Origin: Pectobacterium araliae
GTDB lineage: Bacteria; Pseudomonadota; Gammaproteobacteria; Enterobacterales; Enterobacteriaceae
Direction of reading: 5' to 3'
Assembly: GCF_037076465.1 (NCBI RefSeq)
Contig: NZ_AP028908.1
Location: 3,348,001-3,412,000, forward strand
DNA length: 64,000 nucleotides
Shown here: positions 37,444 through 47,899 of the stretch, piece by piece
Numbering within the stretch: the first letter of the stretch is position 1
Layout of the letters: every line of letters begins with the position of its first letter
Program-made: the position numbers and the translations under genes
Notes under the pieces: model-generated
The model's input: only the letters and a program-made list of their open reading frames with translations
What the model was told of the DNA's origin: nothing
The model's database searches: none

Positions 37444-40400
37444 TTAATAAAGCGAGTCTGGCAGCGTGAATTGGCTGAACAGACCACCAGCAAACGGGTT
37501 ATGGCTGGCATCGGTGTACACGCGATACGTCATCGCCCCGTTCTCCAGCGAGAAGCGCACGTCAAAGGTGTTCTCATTAACCTGCGTCAACTGGTCGCTA
37601 TTGATTAACCGGAACATCGCCCACGGCCCGCTAAAGCTCAGGCTGCGCGGTGAGCGCTCACGGTCGTCCGGTACCAGCGTCAGCTTGCTCTCGGCACCGT
37701 CGCGCATACTGTTTGGCCACACCAGCGGCGTTTTCTGGCGGCGGCCGTGGCTGTATTCCAGCAGTTGTCCGTCCAGATTCAGCACACTGCGGCGTTTATT
37801 CGCCGTCAGTTCCAGCGGTTCCAGCACAAAGTGCACTTCCAGGCTGCCCTGCGCATTAAACAGCGTTTGGCGGATACGGTTAGCACGCTCAAGCTGCTTC
37901 ACCAGTTCAGCCTGCAAAGGTGACGCCATGCCTTCTTCCAGCATACCGCTTTCCATCATCGCCTTGAGGTTGGTTTGATAGAAGCTATCCAGCGTCCCGC
38001 CAGTCATGAAGAACATTTCCATTTCCGATAGCGGCACATCCTTGCTCGATGATGGGTCGAAGGGGTAACGATCCGCCAGCTTCTCATTGAATGGTGTCAC
38101 GACTTTATCCAGCCATTCCTGATTCAGCGACGACATCGCCAATCCGGTCACCAGACTCGCGCTTTCTCCGGCTAATTGCCCTACCCAGCGATCCAGCGGC
38201 GCGGGAAGACTGCGGGCGTATTGCTGTAAGGCAAACACCGGATCAGCAAATTTATTGCCCTGCCGCGCCTGCACCGCTTTCAATGCGGCCTGCCCCGGAT
38301 CGGTCGCGTTGACGATCTGATCGAGATAGTGATAGAGATCGGTCAGCTTCTGATTGACCTCTTGCACTAGTGGCCCTTGTTCGCCACGCCCACTCAGCGC
38401 CGCATTGATGGTCATAAATGGACGACCGATACGTGTATTGATGTTCTGCGCCGTGTCGTTATCATCATCAGCCAGCTTACGAATACGGGTGTTATCGCTA
38501 ACCGTGGTCAGCACACGCTGGAAGGGCTGATCGTTGCCAGTAATATCCGTGAGGATATCGAGCGCCTGCTCCGGCGTATCGAGTGCCTGTACATCAATGT
38601 TCGCCAGCACTTTCTGCCACTGGTTGATGTAATCCGTAATGTAACGGTCATTCACCTGACGCAGGATCTCCCGTCGATCGGCCTCGCTGAATTGCGCACG
38701 TTCACGTTGCCCCAGCACCCAGGCATCCAGCGCCGTCAACTCAAGCAACGCCTTATCCTGCTTGAGGTAATAATCACTAAAACCAGGATACGTTAACAGT
38801 CGCGGCACGCTTCCCGCTTTGTCATTACGCAGAGAAAATACCGGATCAAATGTTGGTCCCACTTCATCACGGATCGCTAAATCTGGCGGCAACACCTGCG
38901 TCGCCTTCATGACCAGACTCTGATAAACGCGCTGATACATCGGCAGCTTGCTCAGTTCCTGCTGAGCCAGCGTAATCGGCTGATTAAAGGGTGCAAAGGT
39001 GCTGATCGCCACCGCATCTTTCTGCTCACGGGATTGATGCCAGTTAGTGTGTTCAAGGGCGTAATCCAGATGCTGCATCAGTTGTTCCTGCACGTTGCCC
39101 TGTGCGGGAAAAGCCTTTTGCCAGCGCTGCGTCATAAACTGTTCGACCAGCGCTTTATTGCGTCCTGACGCATCATCCAGCATCCGCATCACGCGCAGAA
39201 TCGTCAGCTTTTGCTCGCTATTGGCAGGAGCCTGATTCAGATCTTCCAGTAGCCCCTGCATCACCGCAGGGAGAAAACGCTGATTCAGCATTTGCAGGTA
39301 GGTGCCTTCAACATAAGGCCCAATCTTATCGCCCTGATACAAGCCAAGATCGGCTAGCAGCGGCGTACGTTCGTGGTAATTACCAAAGGATAAGGTCGCA
39401 TCACGAATCAAATTCAGACGCGGCAACTGCTGATAGCCGTAGCCCGGCTGCCCTTCCAGCTCATTGGTGCCGATAAACGCCTGCGCTTTCGTCAGTACGT
39501 TGCGCCCCGCTTCTTCATTAACCCGAAAGAAATGGTGCCAACTGCCGATCAGCGCCAAACTGGCAAGTAGCATGCAACCCACGCCAATACTCAGCCGACG
39601 GCGACGATACAGGCTATGCAGCCGGTTTTCCCCCGCCAGACTGGCCTCAGGGAAAATGACGTCAGGGAAGAGACGCTGCACAAAGAACGTATTGGACTCA
39701 CCGCGCAACGCTGGATTAATCGGCTCTGGCAGTTGATAACGGCGGGAAGCCGACTGCGCAAAGGCATCGAACGGCACCCCTTGTTGATAAACAGAGCTGA
39801 CATAAACGCCGCGGATCAGGAACGCGCGATCCTCGCCCGTCGCTAATGTTTCCGTCAGCACCTCCATCACGTAATCTTTCACGCCAGCCAGTTGGCGAAC
39901 GAACGAGAACAGCGAATTGCGCACGCTTCTGTCCGATTGCGTCAGCAGCATGTCGGGCAGGTTATCATTCAGGTGCGTGACCCACTCGTCCCAGAAGCGC
40001 TCCAGCTCTTCCAGCCAGCCTTTGCTGTTGCTGGCCTGCGGAGTAAACGTGACCCCTAATACCGCCTGACGCGCGTCGCGGTTCAACTGGCGATAAACCT
40101 TGTCGAAGCCGCTCAGCATATCCAACCGGGTCAGCGCGATATACACCGGTAAGCGCGTATTGATGTTGACGGAAATTTCCTGCAAACGCGCACGCATGAC
40201 CTGCGCGTAGGCTTTGCGATCTGCTACGCCAGCCTGTGCCAGCCAGGAAATATCCAGCGTAAGCACCAGACCGTTGAGCGGCTGGCGGCGGCGGTTTTCA
40301 CTGAGCCACTGTAGCAAGTGCTGCCACAGACGAGCATGACGCTGCCCGAGCGAATCGCCCTCCAGTGCAGGCTGTGCAAGTAGCTGTCCGCTGGGATCCC

Positions 40401-40941
40401 AAATTACGGCGGATTCCCCGACCCAACTGCTCACCTGCTGGCCTGCCGCCACATCCCGCAGCTCGGCATCCAGCTTTGGATTCATCTTGTTTGCCGGATT
40501 AGCGCGATGGATCAGGCTACTTTTTCCGCTGCCTGCCAGACCAATCGTCAGATACCAGGGCATCGCATACAGCGCTCTTTTACCCAGTTGCGTCTGAAAC
40601 GCTTCCAGCCAGCGATCGAGGAACGTCTGTTGACCGTCGACATACACCTGTAAAGGGTCTTGTTCAATGACCTGCTGATCCTTACGCTCCGCACGCATCT
40701 GTTGCACGCGACGCCAGACCAGCCAGGCACTGTAGGAAAACGCCAGCCACAGCCAGACCAGCGTGAACACCACGCGGCCCCAGATTCCCTGCAACGGGCG
40801 CGACTCACCCACCGTCAAACGCGGCCCCAGCCACCAGGCCAGAACCAATACGACGACCCACAGCAGCACGCCCAAAAGCAGCCAGGAGGGTTTCAGTTTA
40901 GGCAACTGCTTGCGTAGAAAGGTTATGATTGTTTTAAACAT
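37444..40941 (-). CDS. tssM: T6SS membrane-complex protein TssM (IcmF/VasK)
   Basis: The 1165-aa protein has two N-terminal membrane helices (WLLLGVLLWVVVLVLAWWL and VVFTLVWLWLAFSYSAWLVW), a cytoplasmic NTPase domain with Walker A GLAGSGKSS at about 134-142, and a third helix (GVGCMLLASLALIGSW) near residue 450. The large periplasmic part ends with the conserved C-terminal domain (SFSGPWAMFRLI). With TssJ and TssL it builds the envelope-spanning complex. Length is normal for the family. Confidence 0.95.
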   Translation of the reverse strand: MFKTIITFLRKQLPKLKPSWLLLGVLLWVVVLVLAWWLGPRLTVGESRPLQGIWGRVVFTLVWLWLAFSYSAWLVWRRVQQMRAERKDQQVIEQDPLQVYVDGQQTFLDRWLEAFQTQLGKRALYAMPWYLTIGLAGSGKSSLIHRANPANKMNPKLDAELRDVAAGQQVSSWVGESAVIWDPSGQLLAQPALEGDSLGQRHARLWQHLLQWLSENRRRQPLNGLVLTLDISWLAQAGVADRKAYAQVMRARLQEISVNINTRLPVYIALTRLDMLSGFDKVYRQLNRDARQAVLGVTFTPQASNSKGWLEELERFWDEWVTHLNDNLPDMLLTQSDRSVRNSLFSFVRQLAGVKDYVMEVLTETLATGEDRAFLIRGVYVSSVYQQGVPFDAFAQSASRRYQLPEPINPALRGESNTFFVQRLFPDVIFPEASLAGENRLHSLYRRRRLSIGVGCMLLASLALIGSWHHFFRVNEEAGRNVLTKAQAFIGTNELEGQPGYGYQQLPRLNLIRDATLSFGNYHERTPLLADLGLYQGDKIGPYVEGTYLQMLNQRFLPAVMQGLLEDLNQAPANSEQKLTILRVMRMLDDASGRNKALVEQFMTQRWQKAFPAQGNVQEQLMQHLDYALEHTNWHQSREQKDAVAISTFAPFNQPITLAQQELSKLPMYQRVYQSLVMKATQVLPPDLAIRDEVGPTFDPVFSLRNDKAGSVPRLLTYPGFSDYYLKQDKALLELTALDAWVLGQRERAQFSEADRREILRQVNDRYITDYINQWQKVLANIDVQALDTPEQALDILTDITGNDQPFQRVLTTVSDNTRIRKLADDDNDTAQNINTRIGRPFMTINAALSGRGEQGPLVQEVNQKLTDLYHYLDQIVNATDPGQAALKAVQARQGNKFADPVFALQQYARSLPAPLDRWVGQLAGESASLVTGLAMSSLNQEWLDKVVTPFNEKLADRYPFDPSSSKDVPLSEMEMFFMTGGTLDSFYQTNLKAMMESGMLEEGMASPLQAELVKQLERANRIRQTLFNAQGSLEVHFVLEPLELTANKRRSVLNLDGQLLEYSHGRRQKTPLVWPNSMRDGAESKLTLVPDDRERSPRSLSFSGPWAMFRLINSDQLTQVNENTFDVRFSLENGAMTYRVYTDASHNPFAGGLFSQFTLPDSLY

Positions 40942-40965
40942 AAGTGACCATTCACTCCGAATGTC

Positions 40966-42384
40966 TTATTTTTTGCGGGATGCCGCCAACCGCTCGACGC
41001 GGCTGACCATTCCCGGTTCCCATTGCATCAGGCCCAATTGCTGGCTTTCCTGCCACATGTGCTGATAGTGCTGTGCTGCCAGTGACTTCATCCCTTCTTC
41101 GGCGAGTAAATCCGCCAGTACCAATTCGGCATAAAAGCGGTCACGCGGCTCTTTCAGGCGACGCATCCGTTCATCTAATAACTGCATCGCTGCACCAATA
41201 CCTTTCTCATCCCGACAGGCCGCCGCCTCCGTCGCCAAATCGTCCTGTCGTGCGCCGCCACCACCGCGCACCGGCTGGCTGGACTGCAACCACTGGTTGC
41301 ATTTCCCGGTCAGAAAAGGTGCCCCATCGCTGAACGCCAGTTCACGTAGCTCCGGCACACGCTGAATAAACGCAGAAAGCTCTTCAGCAATCGCTGTCGC
41401 AACAGGGGTATGCCCCAGCCGCGAAGCTACCGAGGCAGACAACATGTGCCCATCAAACCAGTAAGGTGCCAGCACCAGACTTTGTTCTATACGTTCCCAC
41501 AGCGCTAAATCAGCCTGAGCCAGCGCACTTTGGTATTCATCCACGCGATCTGACGAGACGGGTGCCAACTGAGTTTTATTTCCCCTGGACGACATCGGCG
41601 GTGTGGCAATGCCGGACCAGATGGCGTGGCGGCGCAGACGGTAACCCATCGGTGAATCGGGATGGCGTTCAACCAGCAGCGCCGCGACGTTCAGTTGGGT
41701 TTGCCGCCAGCCGCGCTCATCGGATGAATTAATCTCCATCGAACTGACTGGCGTTGAAGCCGCGCTGGCGCTGGTTTCACTTCCGCCTGAGCTACCGCTG
41801 GCTGCCGGAGCCGGTTTTGCCGTCTGATTCGCCTGTTCCTGCGCTTGCTGTCGCTGTCTGACACGCTTAACCCCCTGTACCAGTTCATCCGTCAGCGCCG
41901 CTTTGTCGCTTGCCAGTTCACCCCAGCGTGTCGCCACCTGCTCCGCGAGTTTTTGTAATTGTTCTAACTCTGCGCTGGAGGCACTCTCCGCAATACGGGG
42001 AAGCACACTCTCAAAACGCCGAACAATCTGGATCATCAGCTTCTGTTTCTGAACCGGACTGGCAGGCCAGGCGATAATCCAGTAGCTCTCCAGCCAACTG
42101 TCCAACAGCATCAGCGCCGTGGAAAACGGTGTCGCTTTGGCCGGGTGCTGTAAGCAGCGCAATAGCTGCACCAGTACCCGCATGTCTTTGGTTTTGCTTT
42201 CCAGCAAGGTCAGGCAATACCCCGCCACCACGTTAAGATCGACCTGGTTATGCGCCAGCGATCCCAGCTTGACCAGCTCTGTTTCGACCTTTTCCCAGAG
42301 CGGATCGTCAGCCAATACCGCCGCGCGCAACTTCTCATCCGGCAACGAGGTTTGCAGGCGTTTACACCAGGGATGTGCATGCAT
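40966..42384 (-). CDS. tssA: T6SS protein TssA (ImpA/VasJ)
   Basis: The 472-aa protein has the ImpA N-terminal domain (CKRLQTSLPDEKLRAAVLADDPLWEKVE, NVVAGYCLTLLESKTKDMRVLVQLL, LMLLDSWLESYW). An Ala/Ser-rich linker (AKPAPAASGSSGGSE) leads to a VasJ-type C-terminal domain with the WRxTQLNVAALL and RLRRHAIW motifs. I start it at ATG 42384, where AGGAGG stands six bases upstream; the longer frame to 42408 overlaps vasI. TssA organises baseplate docking and sheath polymerisation. The gene lies between vasI and tssM as in Vibrio. Confidence 0.9.
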   Translation of the reverse strand: MHAHPWCKRLQTSLPDEKLRAAVLADDPLWEKVETELVKLGSLAHNQVDLNVVAGYCLTLLESKTKDMRVLVQLLRCLQHPAKATPFSTALMLLDSWLESYWIIAWPASPVQKQKLMIQIVRRFESVLPRIAESASSAELEQLQKLAEQVATRWGELASDKAALTDELVQGVKRVRQRQQAQEQANQTAKPAPAASGSSGGSETSASAASTPVSSMEINSSDERGWRQTQLNVAALLVERHPDSPMGYRLRRHAIWSGIATPPMSSRGNKTQLAPVSSDRVDEYQSALAQADLALWERIEQSLVLAPYWFDGHMLSASVASRLGHTPVATAIAEELSAFIQRVPELRELAFSDGAPFLTGKCNQWLQSSQPVRGGGGARQDDLATEAAACRDEKGIGAAMQLLDERMRRLKEPRDRFYAELVLADLLAEEGMKSLAAQHYQHMWQESQQLGLMQWEPGMVSRVERLAASRKK

Positions 42385-42395
42385 AAACGCCTCCT

Positions 42396-42956
42396 TTACC
42401 AGTGGCACTGCTGACGCAGCGGTGCAAGTGCTTCGCCCAGTCCGGCGAGTTCGATACGCAGTGAATGCCCGTCCGTACCGTTAAGCACCAGTTCGCGATG
42501 CCCAATCCAGCGCTTTAACGCATCAATCGCTGGCAGACCACGACCTGATTCCAGCAGGAGCCCACGATTGCGGATAAACCAGCTGTCGGAGACGGTCACA
42601 CCATCGAGTTGCGACGTGACGGACTCTCCAGCCCAGGGTTCGCTGAGCGTTAAGCGCAGGTGCGTAATATTGCTGGCACAGCTAATCACTAGCGTATTGC
42701 CATCGGCCAGCACGCGGGTGAGCGTCATATCGCCGCTGTCCACTTCACGTCCCAGTTGAAAGGTTCCGCTCGTTACGGCGTTATCACGTTGTGGGGACAA
42801 CGTACCGCCGCGTTCCGCTTCCCGCCCCAGCGCGTCATAACAGGCCAGCCGGAGCTCTGAAGCCGTTTCATTGCGGCACTGTTCCCATAACGACTGCCAG
42901 GCGGGATCGGGTGTCGCAGCCGTTGCCAACAGTAGGGGTGCCATCGTCAGAAACAT
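42396..42956 (-). CDS. vasI: T6SS-associated protein VasI (TagO)
   Basis: The 186-aa exported protein begins MFLTMAPLLLATAA (signal peptide) and contains the LWEQCRNETASELRLACYDALGRE segment common to this family, then a beta-rich domain (ITHLRLTLSEPW, WFIRNRGLLLESGRGLPAIDALKRW) and a C-terminal Cys (QQCHW). The ATG at 42956 overlaps the vasH stop (TGATG) and has GGAGG upstream. The function of VasI/TagO in the machine is not well defined. Position matches VCA0118 between vasH and vasJ. Confidence 0.85.
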   Translation of the reverse strand: MFLTMAPLLLATAATPDPAWQSLWEQCRNETASELRLACYDALGREAERGGTLSPQRDNAVTSGTFQLGREVDSGDMTLTRVLADGNTLVISCASNITHLRLTLSEPWAGESVTSQLDGVTVSDSWFIRNRGLLLESGRGLPAIDALKRWIGHRELVLNGTDGHSLRIELAGLGEALAPLRQQCHW

Positions 42957-44494
42957 CAATTTACCTCCAGCTTCTGGCATTTGTGGTCAAGAGTACGTTT
43001 AGGAATATTGAGGCTATCGGCCACCAGCAGGCGGTTGCCCTGAAACTGGCGCAAACGAGCTTCAATCACAGCCGCTTCATACCGCTGTGTGGCAATACGC
43101 AAATCGTGAATGTGTTGATAGCGATCCTGTTCTTCCGACGTGCTGTTCGTCAGCCGCTCGCGCAGTTCAGGCGGTAGCGATGCCAGAGACAGCGCCTCAT
43201 CGTCCGGCGTATGCGCGCAGGCGACTTCCAGCAGATTACGCAGTTCCCGCACATTGCCGGGAAAGTCATACGCCACCAATTGGCGAAGGAAAGCTCGGTT
43301 CAATGGCCCAACGTGTTTTTGCTGTTTATTTGAAAATTGACCGATGAAGTGCTCGCACAGCAGGCGGATATCATCCGGCCGCTCGCGCAGCGGGGCGACC
43401 TGCAACAGGCACTGGCAAAGGCGATGATAGAGATCCTGCCGAAATACACCGCCAGACACCTGCTGTTCCAGCGGCTGGTGAGTCGCGGCAATCAGACGAA
43501 AATCGGAATGCACCTCTTTCTCCGCTCCAAGGGGACGGAAGCTATGCGTTTCCAATACCCTTAACAGTTTGGCCTGCATGGACTGCGGCATATCGCCGAC
43601 TTCATCCAAAAACAGGGTTCCGCCGTTGGCCTGTTCTACCAGACCAATCTTGTTGCTTTGTGCGCCGGAGAACGCCCCTTTCTGGTAGCCAAACAGTTCG
43701 CTTTCAATCAGATTTTCCGGGATCGCAGCACAGTTGATGGCAATAAAGGGCTTGTCGGCACGTTCGGAACACTGATGCAGCAAACGCGCCACCACCTCTT
43801 TCCCTGAACCGGTTTCGCCCTGAATCAGCACCGAAAGCCGGTGTTTTGCCGCCTGATAGATCTGCTGATGCAGCTCTTTAATCACGACAGATCGGCCAAT
43901 CAGGGTGGCTTCCACCCGCTTTTCCTGCTCGCGACGGCTCTGCCCTTCATCCTTAATCTGGCGGAGCGAATCTCTCAGCGCGACCTGCTCTCGCCGGGTA
44001 TGCGCCAGCTCGCGCAGCAGCATAAGCTGGCGGCAAAATACTTGCGCCAGCCGTTCGCATTCGCCCCGTTGGTGCAGCGTTTGCAGACGCGTCGGCGTAT
44101 CCAGCAGCGCCAACACCGCCAGCGGTTTGCCGCTATCCGACAACAGCGGTAGCGCGTGCAGCCCACAGTTCGTTCCGACAGAGACCAACATCTGCCGGAA
44201 TTCACGGTGCTCAATGCGGGCACCGCCATAGAGAGAATCCCAGGTGCGCGCCTGATTTTTATGCAGCGCATAGGCTAACGGGTGACTAAAATCATCCACC
44301 CCCAGACTCAGCGCCACTGGTGTTTCATGCACTCGTCCCTGACAGGTCAGCAGCCTGCCGCTGACATCCACCATCCCCAGCAGCATCCCTTGAGGCTGCC
44401 AGGCAACCTTCATCGTCTCCAGCAGCCAGTCACACAGACTGGCTTCATCATGCTGTCGGGTGAGTGCAAGCGCCAGTTCGAGGGCATGTTGCAT
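42956..44494 (-). CDS. vasH: Sigma-54-dependent activator VasH
   Basis: The 512-aa enhancer-binding protein has an N-terminal GAF-like sensor (residues about 1-165, ending with ALLDTPTRLQTLHQ). The AAA+ domain shows Walker A GETGSGKE, Walker B GTLFLDEVGDM and RHLICQ-type sensor regions, and a Fis-type helix-turn-helix ends the protein (GNRLLVADSLNIPKRTLDHK). The sigma-54 contact loop reads GAFSGA instead of the standard GAFTGA. The hcp promoter at 34037 is its probable target. It sits within the operon after clpV. Confidence 0.92.
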   Translation of the reverse strand: MQHALELALALTRQHDEASLCDWLLETMKVAWQPQGMLLGMVDVSGRLLTCQGRVHETPVALSLGVDDFSHPLAYALHKNQARTWDSLYGGARIEHREFRQMLVSVGTNCGLHALPLLSDSGKPLAVLALLDTPTRLQTLHQRGECERLAQVFCRQLMLLRELAHTRREQVALRDSLRQIKDEGQSRREQEKRVEATLIGRSVVIKELHQQIYQAAKHRLSVLIQGETGSGKEVVARLLHQCSERADKPFIAINCAAIPENLIESELFGYQKGAFSGAQSNKIGLVEQANGGTLFLDEVGDMPQSMQAKLLRVLETHSFRPLGAEKEVHSDFRLIAATHQPLEQQVSGGVFRQDLYHRLCQCLLQVAPLRERPDDIRLLCEHFIGQFSNKQQKHVGPLNRAFLRQLVAYDFPGNVRELRNLLEVACAHTPDDEALSLASLPPELRERLTNSTSEEQDRYQHIHDLRIATQRYEAAVIEARLRQFQGNRLLVADSLNIPKRTLDHKCQKLEVN

Positions 44495-44496
44495 AC

Positions 44497-47094
44497 TCAG
44501 CCCTCAACCTCAGTTTGGAACTGGCCGGCTTCGACGCGGAAATGAATACGGCTGACAGGCTCACCCGTAGACAGACGTTGCAGTAGCTGTAGCGAAACCG
44601 GTGGCAACAAGGCGCCATCAATCACCGATTCGAGCATACGCGCGCCGTTTTCGCTGCGATTTGCCAACCGCAAAATCTCTTCCGGCACCTCGTCCTCAAT
44701 AATGACTTCCGCACCAAAGCGCTGTTGCAGCAGAGAGACCAGACGCGACAGTTTGCCCTGTACGATTTCGACCATGGTGTCATGTGCCAGCGGCAGATAA
44801 GGGATAACTTCCATACGCGCCAACAGTGCAGGTTTGAAGAAGGCCGCCAATTCGGGATAAAGCACATCCAGCAACACATCCTGCTGCTCGGCATAGTTCA
44901 CGATTGTCTGGAATCCGAGGTTGGACGTCAGGAAGAACACCACGTTGCGGCAGTCGATCACGCGACCTTCACCATCGGCGAGCTCGCCCTTATCAAACGC
45001 CTGATAGAACAGGTTCAGGACATCCGGGTGCGCTTTCTCCACCTCATCCAACAACACTACGGAATACGGTTTCTGGCGGATGGCTTCGGTCAATACCCCG
45101 CCTTCGCCAAACCCGACGTAGCCCGGCGGTGAACCGATCAGGCGTGAAACCGTATGTTTTTCCTGATACTCGGACATATTGATGGTGGTCAGATAGTTAC
45201 GTCCGCCAAACATCAGGTCGGCAATCTGGAGCACGGTTTCCGTTTTACCCACGCCGCTCGGCCCCACCAACAGGAAAGCCCCCAGCGGACGCCCCGGGCG
45301 ACGAAGATCTGCACGCGCGGTCAGCAGGTGCTTATGCAATTGAGCAATCGCCAACTGCTGCCCTTTAATTGAATCCCCCAGGAATTCAGGCAGGCGCGTG
45401 ACGACATCCATTTCACTCTGTGAGATGCGGTTCAGCGGCACGCCCGTCCACTCGGCGATGACCGCTGCAATTTGCGTTTTATCAACGTGAGGGGAAACCA
45501 GTATCGAGGCGTGTTGCAGCGCTTCCAGTGCCTGTTCACAGGCAGCTAGTTCTGCCGCTGCCGACACCGCATCAAAATCGGCAGGCTGTTCTTCATCCAG
45601 CAGCGCCGTACGCAGTTCAATCACACGCTGAACCTGCGTTTTCTGCTGCTGCCAATCGGCTTCCAACTGTGCCAACTGCGCCGCGCCGGCTTCACGGGCG
45701 TCACGCAGTTCGGCTAAGCGCTCTTCGGTATTGCCCAGACCAATACGCGCTTGACGCTCAAGCTGGGTAATTTCCATCTCCTGCTGATGCAGACGGGTCT
45801 GTAGCTGGCTGACCGCACGCGGTGGCGTCGTCAGGTTAATGGCGACGCGCGCGCTGGCGGTATCCAGCACGTCAATCGCCTTATCGGGCAGTTGACGACC
45901 GGAGATATAGCGCGCCGACAGCTGTGCTGCCGCCTGAAGCGCATCTTCATCAATCAGGACGCCGTGCGCTTTTTCATAGATGCCGCGCAGCCCACGCAGA
46001 ATAACCGTGGCTTCTTCCGCGTTCGGTTCACCGACTTTGACGAGCTGGAAACGGCGGGAAAGCGCGGCGTCTTTCTCGACGTATTTTTTGTACTCACTCC
46101 AGGTCGTGGCCGCGATGGTGCGTAGTTCGCCGCGTGCCAACGCAGGCTTAAGCAGGTTGGAAACATCCAGCCCGCCTGCCTGATTACCGGCACCGATGAG
46201 CGTATGCGCTTCATCGATAAACAGAATGATCGGGCGCGGCGCATCTTTCACTTCCTGCATCACACCTTTGAAGCGTTTCTCAAATTCACCTTTAACCGAG
46301 GCACCAGCCTGCATCGCCCCCAGATCGAGCGTAAGCAGTTCCACATCCCGTAATCTTTCCGGCACGGCACCGGCCACGATACGCAGCGCCAATCCTTCGA
46401 TCAGCGCACTTTTACCGACGCCCGCTTCCCCGACCACAATTGGGTTGTTTTTACGACGGCGGGAGAGAATGTCGATCATTAGATCGATTTCATGGTCGCG
46501 GCACAGCACCGGATCCAGTTGCGCCTGTCGGGCAGACTCTGTCACGTTTTGGGTATAGCGAGAAAGTTGTGTGTTCGCGGCAGCAGCCTGTTCGGCCGTG
46601 GCGGATTGTACCGCGACGTCCGTTTCAACCGAGTCCTTCACCCACTCATCAAACTGCTGGCGTAAAAGCTCACGGTTAATCTGCGCCAACGGGCGGGATA
46701 CCGCGCCTGCCACATAGCGATTGGGCGTCAGCAGCAGGACCAGCAGCAAGATGCCGCTACGCAGGCGTACGTGTTGAAATTCAGCCGAGGCCAGCAGCCA
46801 GCTATCCTGTAACCACTCCACCAGCAGAGGAGAGAATGAGGGATAGCCCGCGTCAAATTCTTTATCCATGGAAGAAGGCAACAGCAGCGAAGACAGCTCG
46901 TCCACATCGACGCCCGCGCGTTTGAGGATCTGGCGCACATCGCACAGCGGCGTTTCCAGCATTTTCATCAACAGGTGCTCAATACGGATTTCCGCACCCT
47001 GATGTTGAATACAGAGTGCCGCCGCTTCTTCCAGCATATGACGGCACACGGGGTTGAGTCGTTCAACCAGTGTCGGCAGTTCAATTCGAATCAC
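44497..47094 (-). CDS. clpV: T6SS disaggregase ClpV (TssH)
   Basis: The 865-aa AAA+ ATPase recycles the contracted TssB/TssC sheath. It has a Clp N domain, first ATPase with [13 protein letters not shown] and [10 protein letters not shown], a coiled middle domain ([23 protein letters not shown]), and second ATPase with [13 protein letters not shown] and [16 protein letters not shown]. The N-terminus [23 protein letters not shown] is of the ClpV rather than ClpB type. All nucleotide-binding motifs are intact. Confidence 0.95.
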   Translation of the reverse strand: MIRIELPTLVERLNPVCRHMLEEAAALCIQHQGAEIRIEHLLMKMLETPLCDVRQILKRAGVDVDELSSLLLPSSMDKEFDAGYPSFSPLLVEWLQDSWLLASAEFQHVRLRSGILLLVLLLTPNRYVAGAVSRPLAQINRELLRQQFDEWVKDSVETDVAVQSATAEQAAAANTQLSRYTQNVTESARQAQLDPVLCRDHEIDLMIDILSRRRKNNPIVVGEAGVGKSALIEGLALRIVAGAVPERLRDVELLTLDLGAMQAGASVKGEFEKRFKGVMQEVKDAPRPIILFIDEAHTLIGAGNQAGGLDVSNLLKPALARGELRTIAATTWSEYKKYVEKDAALSRRFQLVKVGEPNAEEATVILRGLRGIYEKAHGVLIDEDALQAAAQLSARYISGRQLPDKAIDVLDTASARVAINLTTPPRAVSQLQTRLHQQEMEITQLERQARIGLGNTEERLAELRDAREAGAAQLAQLEADWQQQKTQVQRVIELRTALLDEEQPADFDAVSAAAELAACEQALEALQHASILVSPHVDKTQIAAVIAEWTGVPLNRISQSEMDVVTRLPEFLGDSIKGQQLAIAQLHKHLLTARADLRRPGRPLGAFLLVGPSGVGKTETVLQIADLMFGGRNYLTTINMSEYQEKHTVSRLIGSPPGYVGFGEGGVLTEAIRQKPYSVVLLDEVEKAHPDVLNLFYQAFDKGELADGEGRVIDCRNVVFFLTSNLGFQTIVNYAEQQDVLLDVLYPELAAFFKPALLARMEVIPYLPLAHDTMVEIVQGKLSRLVSLLQQRFGAEVIIEDEVPEEILRLANRSENGARMLESVIDGALLPPVSLQLLQRLSTGEPVSRIHFRVEAGQFQTEVEG

Positions 47095-47107
47095 GGTGTA
47101 GCTCCTG

Positions 47108-47884
47108 TTATTGTAATAATTCTCCCAGTTGACGCAGCACGTCCTGGGTTTGATGAGTTAGCTGATAACGGTACAGGCCGAAAGCGGCCACCAGAACCAC
47201 ACACACACCGATAAACAGCGTGCGCAGTGACACCTGCTTGCGTAAGTGGTAGCGCGACGCCTGCTGCCCTAGATTCAGGTGGAAGACCGTCGGCGAATCC
47301 GTGGGCTCTGGGCGCAGGGTGTCATGTAGCTTGCTCACAATGCGATTGAGTTCCTCGCGTCCCTGCGTCATCACTCGATAGCGCCCTTCAAACCCCAAAC
47401 AGAGACAGAGGTAGATAAACTCCAGAATGTCGCGATAGCGGGTTGGGTCGTCCAGCAGTTTCTCCAGCAGGACAAACACCTTTTCGCCTCCCCAGGTTTC
47501 ATTGTGAAAACGGGTCAGCAGGGAATGTGCCGACCACATGCTTTGCCCGCCCCACTCCCGCCCCATCACGGCTTCATCAATGAAAGTGCAGAGGATGTAG
47601 CGGAACGACAGAATCACGCCGTTTTCATAGCCATGAGAATGCAATTCCTGTTCGATAGCCTGAATTTCAGACACCACGCGCTGATAGAGATCTTCTACGC
47701 CCTCATAGGCCGAGAGCTGACGTACCCGCTCCACCATGCCCAGCAGCGGCGTGACTGCATCAATCATCGGATTAATGCTTTGCCCACGCAGTCGGAACCA
47801 GTAGTCGGAGTCCATATCCATCTGTCGGGCGTGGTCAAAAAGCAGATCGCCCAGTTGATCGTTTTTAATAACCTCGATGCTCAT
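47108..47884 (-). CDS. tssL: T6SS membrane-complex protein TssL (DotU/VasF)
   Basis: The 258-aa protein has a cytoplasmic DotU domain (INPMIDAVTPLLGMVERVRQ, YILCTFIDEAVMGREWGGQSMWSAHSLLTRFHNETWGGEKVF, FIYLCLCLGFEGRYRV) and one C-terminal membrane helix (TLFIGVCVVLVAAFGLYRY). Only about 25 residues follow that helix, so this is the form without a peptidoglycan-binding extension. It partners TssM and TssK. Confidence 0.95.
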   Translation of the reverse strand: MSIEVIKNDQLGDLLFDHARQMDMDSDYWFRLRGQSINPMIDAVTPLLGMVERVRQLSAYEGVEDLYQRVVSEIQAIEQELHSHGYENGVILSFRYILCTFIDEAVMGREWGGQSMWSAHSLLTRFHNETWGGEKVFVLLEKLLDDPTRYRDILEFIYLCLCLGFEGRYRVMTQGREELNRIVSKLHDTLRPEPTDSPTVFHLNLGQQASRYHLRKQVSLRTLFIGVCVVLVAAFGLYRYQLTHQTQDVLRQLGELLQ

Positions 47885-47899
47885 ATCTTCCTCTCCTTA

